Below are positions 1 through 5,147 of a DNA stretch of 6,562 bases, piece by piece. Where the stretch lies: assembly GCA_030039615.1 (NCBI GenBank), contig JASHVF010000265.1, positions 1-6,562 of the forward strand, read 5' to 3'. The notes below the pieces were generated by a model, which saw only the letters and a program-made list of their open reading frames with translations, searched no databases and was not told the DNA's origin. The DNA comes from Gammaproteobacteria bacterium (GTDB taxonomy: Bacteria; Pseudomonadota; Gammaproteobacteria; Steroidobacterales; Steroidobacteraceae). The stretch's first letter is position 1. Each line of letters starts with the position of its first letter. A program made the position numbers and the translations under genes.

Positions 1-1
1 T

Positions 2-655
2 ATGGACATCTCCCGCGAGCGGATCGCCTATCCGCCCTCGACCGGCGCGCGATGCGTGCACGACACACCGCTCGTGGTCGCGACGCCTGCGAGCCTCGAG
101 GGCTTCGGCCTGCTGGTCGATGAGCCGAGGACCTTTCCGATCGAGATCGTGCAATGGCCCGCGCAGGGCTGGCGCGCGATCGATGCCAACACCGGCAACC
201 AGGGCGGCGTCGCCGAAGGGCTGTTCGAGTTCAGCTGGCAGGGCGCGACGCTCTACGCGCGCAACAACGCCGTCGGCGACAGTTATCTCTTCGGCTGGAG
301 CACCTGGCCCGAGGAAGCGGCGCGCAGCGGCGGAGCCAGGCGCGAGCGGGCGCTCATCTGGCGCGCGAACTACCATCCCGACGGCGGCCAGCTCTTCCAT
401 CCGCTCGACGGGCAGAGCTTCGTCGTGCCGCTCGCGCTCCCCGGGGACGACGTCACCCCGGAATCCTTCGTGACGTTCTGGTGCGACGGCCGCCGCGCGC
501 TCTACCTGCATCCGAACGTGTGGCACGGAGCGGTCGTGCCGCACGACGACGAGGCGCGCTTCCTCGACCGCCAGGGCCGGGTGCACGCGCGCGTCTCGAT
601 CGACTTCGTCAGGGAGTTCGGCTGCTATCTGGGGGCATCGCTCCGCCCGCCCTGA
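2..655 (+). CDS. Ureidoglycolate lyase-like protein (AllA family), long form
   Basis: Ureidoglycolate lyases convert ureidoglycolate to glyoxylate and urea in the cytoplasm, late in allantoin breakdown. The family call comes from the C-terminal half of this 217-residue protein. Residues 123-143 (NYHP, then GGQLFHPLDG, then SFVVPLA) match the AllA stretch around HPLGTQAFIP. LYLHPNVWHGAVVP (residues 167-180) matches the family's YHRNVWH signature. Residues 23-40 resemble the usual AllA N-terminus, with about 22 residues before it. The protein is longer than the roughly 160-residue E. coli enzyme, with extra sequence before the first core strand and at about residues 50-120. There is no signal peptide. 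ATG at 2 lies at the window edge, so an upstream start cannot be excluded. No other allantoin gene is visible nearby. Family membership is fairly secure; the exact substrate is not, and a related cupin-like activity is possible. Confidence 0.75.
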   Translation: MDISRERIAYPPSTGARCVHDTPLVVATPASLEGFGLLVDEPRTFPIEIVQWPAQGWRAIDANTGNQGGVAEGLFEFSWQGATLYARNNAVGDSYLFGWSTWPEEAARSGGARRERALIWRANYHPDGGQLFHPLDGQSFVVPLALPGDDVTPESFVTFWCDGRRALYLHPNVWHGAVVPHDDEARFLDRQGRVHARVSIDFVREFGCYLGASLRPP

Positions 656-679
656 AGCCGCACCGCGGCTCGCTTCAGG
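651..679. terminator. Hairpin spanning both stop codons at a convergent junction
   Basis: AGCCGC (656-661) and GCGGCT (665-670) form a perfect 6-bp GC-rich stem with a 3-base loop. Outside it, CCTGA (651-655) pairs with TCAGG (675-679) across a 4-base bulge (671-674). An alternative fold pairs CCTGAAGC (651-658) with GCTTCAGG (672-679) over 8 bp. The element fills the 19-bp gap between two convergent genes and contains both TGA stop codons. No T-tract follows on either strand, so it is not a textbook intrinsic terminator. A bidirectional terminator or 3'-end stabiliser is inferred from position and symmetry. Confidence 0.45.
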
Positions 680-1610
680 CCTTGGGCTCGGCGAGCAGCT
701 GTACCCAGAACAGTCCGCGGCGCGAGGCGCGCCCCGTGGCAAGAGCGATCCCCATCTCCGCGAAGCGCGGATCCATGATGTTCTCGCAGTGGCCGGGGCT
801 GTCGAGCCAGCCTTTGACCACCTCTTCGACGCTCTGCGGACCGTAGGCGATGTTCTCGCCCACCAGCTTCTCGTGATAGCCGGCGGCACGCACCCGGTCG
901 GCGGGCGACTCGCCGGCGAGGTCCCGGTGCTCGAAGTAGTCGTGCTCGGCCATGTCGGTGGCGTGGCCGAGCGCCACGTCCGCCAGCGTTCCGGAGATGG
1001 CGAGCGGCGGCGCGGGACCGAAGGACTTCGAGCCGCAGCGCGCGCCGCGGGCGCGTGCCTCGTTCACGAGCTCGAGCGCACGGTGCGCCAGCGCCGGTGC
1101 CGCAGTGGGGCGGGTGGCGGGCGCAGGGGCCGGCGGGGCACCGGAGGGGGTATGCCAGGTGGTGACGGGCGCGGAAGGGTACGGGCCCGGCGCCGCAGCA
1201 GCCGGCGCGCCCGTGGTCGAGGCCAGCACCACCCAGCTCTCGGCGCCGCGCTGATAGAGCCCCACATCGGTGAGCTCGCGTCCCGAGACGTTGCGGCACT
1301 CGGAGCGGCGCAGGTTCTGGATGAGCGCATCGTCCGAGCCCGTCGCGTGCAGACCGCGCGCCGCGACCACGGGATAACCGCTGCGCTCGGCGGCGCTCAG
1401 CAGCGCGCCACCTTGCGCCCATCGCTCGGCCGCACGGTCGAGCCGCACGTCGTGAGAGAGCGGGCGGGCCGCCGCAACCAGGCCGCCGCAGCCGCCGGCG
1501 CGCAGCATCTGCACCACGGAGAGCGCGTCGCTGCGCGCCGCGGGCGCAGCGCCGAGGCCGCCCGCCGCGAGCAGCAGACCCCACAGCCGGCCGGGAAAGA
1601 TGCGATTCAT
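675..1610 (-). CDS. Exported CAP/SCP (YkwD-like) protein with degenerate N-terminal CAP repeat
   Basis: The product has 311 residues. Residues 1-24 look like a Sec signal peptide: Asn-Arg near the start, a hydrophobic LLLAAGGLGAA core and an APA cleavage site, with no lipobox cysteine. The C-terminal CAP domain (about 175-309) carries the family hallmarks: FEH with His228, GENIAYG with Glu252, W-L-D-S-P-G-H with His274, and FWVQLL at the end. Cys192 and Cys275 are placed for a disulfide. An Ala/Pro-rich linker (136-173) joins it to residues 30-132, which repeat the CAP pattern without the His and Glu residues. CAP proteins are secreted or periplasmic; bacterial members mostly lack a proven biochemical function. 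The start at 1610 is preferred over the in-frame ATG at 1625 because GGGAG lies 6 bases upstream. The gene is transcribed divergently from the peptidase gene and converges on the ureidoglycolate lyase-like gene. Confidence 0.88.
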   Translation of the reverse strand: MNRIFPGRLWGLLLAAGGLGAAPAARSDALSVVQMLRAGGCGGLVAAARPLSHDVRLDRAAERWAQGGALLSAAERSGYPVVAARGLHATGSDDALIQNLRRSECRNVSGRELTDVGLYQRGAESWVVLASTTGAPAAAAPGPYPSAPVTTWHTPSGAPPAPAPATRPTAAPALAHRALELVNEARARGARCGSKSFGPAPPLAISGTLADVALGHATDMAEHDYFEHRDLAGESPADRVRAAGYHEKLVGENIAYGPQSVEEVVKGWLDSPGHCENIMDPRFAEMGIALATGRASRRGLFWVQLLAEPKA

Positions 1611-1616
1611 CGAAGG

Positions 1617-1621
1617 CTCCC
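1617..1621 (-). promoter_or_regulatory. Shine-Dalgarno for the CAP-domain gene
   Basis: On the minus strand this reads GGGAG, with a 6-base spacer before the ATG at 1610. It decides between that start and the in-frame ATG at 1625. The longer form would add five residues ahead of the signal peptide. A weaker GGTGAG-like match precedes the 1625 start, so the choice is likely but not certain. Confidence 0.55.
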
Positions 1622-1777
1622 GCATCGAGGCTCACCCGCACTGAATGAGGCGAGGTTAAATCAAAGCAACGCGCCGCGGATGTGGCGGATGACCGGGCGG
1701 CGGCGGGAATGCGTCACAGTTTGGCTTTCTACCCGCAGGTGAAGCTGTGTAACCTGTTCTCTCCAGAGGTTCCCGAC

Positions 1778-1784
1778 AGGTGGG
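1778..1784 (+). promoter_or_regulatory. Shine-Dalgarno for the S9A peptidase gene
   Basis: AGGTGGG ends 3 bases before the ATG at 1788, a slightly short but workable spacing. It supports this start, which also places a signal peptide directly at the N-terminus. Confidence 0.6.
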
Positions 1785-1787
1785 CTC

Positions 1788-3932
1788 ATGAAACGATCGT
1801 CGACGCTCCTTACCGGCGCACTCGGAGTCTGGGCAGCCACCGCCGCCCTCGCCGCCGACCAGCCTGCCAATGCACCCGCGACGCCGGTGATCGAGACCCT
1901 CTGGGGCCAGCAGGTCACCGACAATTACCGCTACATGGAGGAGTTGGGTCCCCAGACCATGGACTGGATGAAAGCCCACGGTGCCTACACCCGCTCCGTG
2001 ATCGACTCGATCAGGCCGCGGGCCGCGCTCGGTGAGCGGGTAGCCGCTTTCACGGCGAGCTTCGGCCTCATCAAGAGCTACGCGCGTTACGCAGATCGCG
2101 CCTTCTACGAGGAGCGCGCACCGGGCTCGGACAACTTCGACCTGATGGTCAAGGACGGCCACGGCGTGCGCAAGATCGTCGACATCGCCGCGATTCGGGC
2201 CGCGCACGGCGGCCAGCCCTACGCCATCAACTACATTCTCGCGGCGCCCGACGGCTCGAAGGTCGCCGTCGGAATCTCCGCGGGTGGCTCGGAGGACGCC
2301 TCGATCAGCGTCTATGACGCCGTGAGCGGCCAACAGATCGCCGGCCCGGTTGACCGCGCGGAATTCGGGACGACGGCGTGGAGCGAAGACTCACTCTGGC
2401 TGCATTTCAACCGCCTGAAGAAGCTCGCTCCCGGTGAGCCGCCCATCGACAAATACAAGGACTCCATGGCCACCGCCTGGGATCTGCACGGCGATCCGAT
2501 CAGCGTTGCCGGTCGCGGGATCGGGCACGGCACGAGCTTCGAGCCCGATGAGATTCCGGTCATCGGCATCGTCCCGGGGACCCCCGTGGCGCTGCTGGCC
2601 TCGATCAACGGCGTGCAGAACGAGCTCAAGGTCTGGAGCGCGCCGGTCTCCGAGGCGGCGAGCCCCGCTGCGCACTGGGCGCTGCTGTTCGATCGGGATG
2701 CGGGCATCACCGGCACCGATCAGCGCGGCGCGGAGATCTTCCTGCGCTCGCACAAGGACGCGCCGACGTTCAAAGTGCTGGCACTCAAGGCCGGCGAGCC
2801 GCTGGCCGCCGCGCGCGTGCTGGTTCCCGCGTCCGCCGACCGCGTGATCGAGAACATCAACGCGGCGGCCGATGCGCTCTACGTGCTCGCAAACAAGGGG
2901 GCATATTCCGAGTTGCTGCGCGTACCCGCGGGCTCGGGCCGCATCGAGGAGGTGCCGCTGCCGACGCGCGGACACATCACGGAGGCATTCTCCGACCCTC
3001 GCCAGGCCGGCATCACCATCCTTTTTTCCAGCTGGGTAGTCCCGCCGCAGGAATATCGGTATGACCCCGCGGCGCATAAATTCGTCGACCTGGGCATCGG
3101 CGCGCGCGGCAGCATCGACGCCTCGAAGTACCTCGTGAGCGACCTCGAGGCGCGCGCGCACGACGGCGTGCGCGTACCCCTGTCCCTGATCCAGCCGCAG
3201 GACAAGCCCCGGCCGCAGATCGTCATGCTCGAGGCTTACGGCTCCTACGGCATCTCCGAGCTGGCGGACTTCAGCGCGCGGCGCGCCGCAGCCATGCAGG
3301 AAGGCATTACCTACGGGGTATGCCACGCGCGCGGCGGCGGGGAGCTCGGCGAGGCATGGCGTCTGGGGGGCAAGGACGCCAACAAGCACAACACCTGGCA
3401 GGATCTGATTGCGTGCGGCGAGGACCTGATCGGCCGGGGCATCACGGACCGTAAGCACCTGTTCATCCTCGGTGGCTCGGCCGGCGGTATCACCGTAGGC
3501 CGCGCGATGACCGAGAGACCCGAGCTGTTCGCAGGCGTGATCGATGTCGTGCCGGCCGCGAATACGCTGCGGGCCGAGTTCAGCCCGAATGGGCCGCCGA
3601 ACATTCCGGAGTTCGGGTCGATCACGACCGAGCAGGGGTTCAGGAACCTTTACGAGATGGACTCGATCCAGCACGTCGTCAGGGGCACGCAGTATCCGGC
3701 CGTGATGATCTCGACCGGCCTGAACGATCCGCGCGTCTCGCCCTGGGAGCCGGCGAAATTCGCCGCGGCTCTGCAGGCGTCCGAAACGGGCAACCCGGTG
3801 CTTCTGCGCATCGACGCCGAAGCCGGCCACGGCATCGGCTCGACCAAGACTCAGACCGATGCGCTCACGGCGGACTGGATCGCGTTCGTCTTCTGGCGCA
3901 GCGGTCTGCCTGACTGGCAGCCCGTACGATGA
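1788..3932 (+). CDS. Exported prolyl oligopeptidase-family serine peptidase (S9A)
   Basis: This 714-residue protein is close to the usual S9A length plus a signal peptide. Residues 1-22 form that signal: Lys-Arg start, hydrophobic core and ALA|AD cleavage, implying export. DNYRYMEE and the following W-M-K (about 44-60) match the family's N-terminal signature. Residues of about 90-440 should form the beta-propeller that filters substrates by size. The C-terminal alpha/beta-hydrolase domain contains a Y-G-S-Y-G loop near 484-488 (likely oxyanion tyrosine), HARGGGELGEAW, and GGSAGG with nucleophile Ser564. Asp647, followed by P-R-V, and His681 in AGHGIG complete the triad. Arg649 matches porcine POP Arg643. 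The family cleaves short peptides, usually after proline. However, the residue aligned with POP Trp595, which stacks on proline, is Asn605, so P1 preference may differ. No second gene follows on this strand. The family and triad are secure; the substrate is inferred. Confidence 0.93.
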   Translation: MKRSSTLLTGALGVWAATAALAADQPANAPATPVIETLWGQQVTDNYRYMEELGPQTMDWMKAHGAYTRSVIDSIRPRAALGERVAAFTASFGLIKSYARYADRAFYEERAPGSDNFDLMVKDGHGVRKIVDIAAIRAAHGGQPYAINYILAAPDGSKVAVGISAGGSEDASISVYDAVSGQQIAGPVDRAEFGTTAWSEDSLWLHFNRLKKLAPGEPPIDKYKDSMATAWDLHGDPISVAGRGIGHGTSFEPDEIPVIGIVPGTPVALLASINGVQNELKVWSAPVSEAASPAAHWALLFDRDAGITGTDQRGAEIFLRSHKDAPTFKVLALKAGEPLAAARVLVPASADRVIENINAAADALYVLANKGAYSELLRVPAGSGRIEEVPLPTRGHITEAFSDPRQAGITILFSSWVVPPQEYRYDPAAHKFVDLGIGARGSIDASKYLVSDLEARAHDGVRVPLSLIQPQDKPRPQIVMLEAYGSYGISELADFSARRAAAMQEGITYGVCHARGGGELGEAWRLGGKDANKHNTWQDLIACGEDLIGRGITDRKHLFILGGSAGGITVGRAMTERPELFAGVIDVVPAANTLRAEFSPNGPPNIPEFGSITTEQGFRNLYEMDSIQHVVRGTQYPAVMISTGLNDPRVSPWEPAKFAAALQASETGNPVLLRIDAEAGHGIGSTKTQTDALTADWIAFVFWRSGLPDWQPVR

Positions 3933-3933
3933 C

Positions 3934-3949
3934 GGCGCTGCTCAGCGCC
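3934..3949. terminator. Short GC hairpin at peptidase/amidohydrolase convergent junction
   Basis: GGCGCTG (3934-3940) is perfectly complementary to CAGCGCC (3943-3949). As an RNA it would probably fold as a 6-bp stem with a GCTC tetraloop. It covers most of the 9-bp gap between the convergent stop codons and includes the stop codon of the minus-strand amidohydrolase. There is no T-tract. A terminator or 3'-end protection role is inferred only from position and symmetry. Confidence 0.4.
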
Positions 3950-5147
3950 CCGCCGGCACGTCGCCCCTGAGCCACGCTTCGGCCAGGCGCACCCAGGTGC
4001 TGCCGCCGAGCGGGATGAGCGCGTCGTTGAAGTCGTAGCTCGCGTTGTGCAGCATGCACGGCCCCTCGGCGTGGCCGCCGGCGCGGTGGCTGCCGTCGCC
4101 GTTGCCGATGAGGAAATAACAGCCGGGCTTCTCCTGCAGAAAGTAGCTGAAGTCCTCGCCCCCCATGGTCGGGTCGAAGTGCCTGACGTTGTCGGCGCCC
4201 ACCACGCTCACGAGGAGGCCGCGCACGAACTCGGTCTCGCGCGCGTGATTGATGGTCGGCGGATAGTTGCGGCGAAAAGTAAACTCGCAGCCCGCGCCGA
4301 AGGCCGCCGCGGTGCCCTCGGCGACCTCCCGCATGCGCTGCTCGATGAGATCCGTGACCGCGTGGCTGAAGGTGCGCACGGTGCCGGCGAGCTCGGCGCT
4401 GTCGGGAACGACGTTCACGGCCTCGCCGGCGTGAATGGTGCTGACCGAGATGACGCCGGCGTCGATCGGGCGCTTGTTGCGCGAAATGATGGTCTGCAAG
4501 CCCTGTACCACCTGGCAGGCGACCGGCACGGGATCGATGCCGAGGTGCGGCATGGCGGCGTGCGCGCCGCGGCCGCGGATCACGATGCGAAAGTCGCTGG
4601 TGGAGGCGAACACCGGTCCCGGACTGACCGCGAACTGGCCCACCGCGAGCCCCGGCCAGTTGTGGATGCCGAACATGGCCTCCATCGGGAAACGCTCGAA
4701 GAGGCCGTCCCTGATCATCTCGCGCGCGCCGCCGCCGCCCTCCTCCGCCGGCTGGAACACGAGGTACACCGTGCCGTCGAAGTCGCGATGCCGCGCCAGG
4801 TGGCGCGCCGCGGAGAGCAGCATCGCCATGTGCCCATCGTGCCCGCAGGCGTACATCCTGCCGGCGTTGACGCTGGCGTGCGGGAACGTATTGCGCTCGG
4901 TGACGGGCAGCGCATCCATGTCGGCGCGCAGGCCCACGGCGCGCGCCGAGCTGCCGTTCTTCACGATGCCGACGACGCCGGTGCGGCCCAGCCCGCGGTG
5001 CACCGGGATGCCCCAGTCGGTGAGCGTCTTCGCGATCAGGTCCGAGGTGCGCTGCTCCTGGTAGCCGAGCTCGGGATGCTGGTGCAGGTCGCGGCGCAGG
5101 CTCTGGATGAGGGGCGCTTCCGCCACGATGGGCTCGATCATGTTCAT
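3942..5147 (-). CDS. M20D-family metallo-amidohydrolase (hippurate hydrolase-like)
   Basis: M20D enzymes remove the acyl group from N-acyl amino acids (hippurate, N-acetyl amino acids, indole-acetyl amino acids) using two metal ions in the cytoplasm. The 401-residue length is typical. LHQHPELGYQE lies at 21-31. The metal ligands are all present: Cys101 and His103 in CGHDGH, Glu136 in QPAEEGGGGA, His162 in GIHNW and His367 in MLHN. Glu135 is the expected catalytic base. RGRGAHAAMPHLGIDP (191-206) opens the lid/dimerisation domain, which runs to about 296. GGEDFSYF (329-336) is another family signature. The start at 5147 is fixed by an ATGA overlap with the stop of the upstream symporter gene; no clear Shine-Dalgarno precedes it, as expected for translational coupling. 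An in-frame ATG lies two codons later. The reading frame is open for 220 codons further upstream, but that part is a shadow of the symporter. The acyl group and amino acid cannot be told from sequence. Confidence 0.93.
   Translation of the reverse strand: MNMIEPIVAEAPLIQSLRRDLHQHPELGYQEQRTSDLIAKTLTDWGIPVHRGLGRTGVVGIVKNGSSARAVGLRADMDALPVTERNTFPHASVNAGRMYACGHDGHMAMLLSAARHLARHRDFDGTVYLVFQPAEEGGGGAREMIRDGLFERFPMEAMFGIHNWPGLAVGQFAVSPGPVFASTSDFRIVIRGRGAHAAMPHLGIDPVPVACQVVQGLQTIISRNKRPIDAGVISVSTIHAGEAVNVVPDSAELAGTVRTFSHAVTDLIEQRMREVAEGTAAAFGAGCEFTFRRNYPPTINHARETEFVRGLLVSVVGADNVRHFDPTMGGEDFSYFLQEKPGCYFLIGNGDGSHRAGGHAEGPCMLHNASYDFNDALIPLGGSTWVRLAEAWLRGDVPAGR

Larger units (their letters stand above)
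1611..1787. promoter_or_regulatory. Divergent intergenic region, presumed promoters for CAP and peptidase genes
   Basis: These 177 bases separate two genes that start in opposite directions, so promoters for both should lie here. The region contains the least GC-rich pockets of the area (about 1652-1666 and 1717-1760). On the plus strand, TTTCTA (1726-1731) and TGTAAC (1748-1753) are 16 bases apart and are a weak sigma70-like pair for the peptidase. On the minus strand, TTGCTT at 1665-1670 could be a -35, but no convincing -10 follows. No operator match to a known regulator is recognisable. No small ORF here looks real. Confidence 0.4.

Noticed and set aside
1092..1205. Ala/Pro-rich codon repeats considered as a DNA tandem repeat
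   Set aside because: The stretch is explained by a low-complexity protein linker between the two CAP-like domains; no regular repeat unit is visible.
789..1742. A 317-codon plus-strand open frame opposite the CAP-domain gene
   Set aside because: Its translation is Arg/Gly/Ala-rich low-complexity sequence, while the opposite strand encodes a signal peptide and a clear CAP domain.
1656..2333. A minus-strand open frame crossing the divergent intergenic region
   Set aside because: It overlaps the signal peptide and N-terminal domain of the peptidase antisense, has no motif, and would remove the only available promoter region.
2391..3830. A 479-codon antisense open frame opposite the peptidase gene
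   Set aside because: It lies opposite a gene with a complete catalytic triad, has biased Arg/Gly/Ala/Val composition and no recognisable motif. Long antisense frames are common in GC-rich coding DNA.
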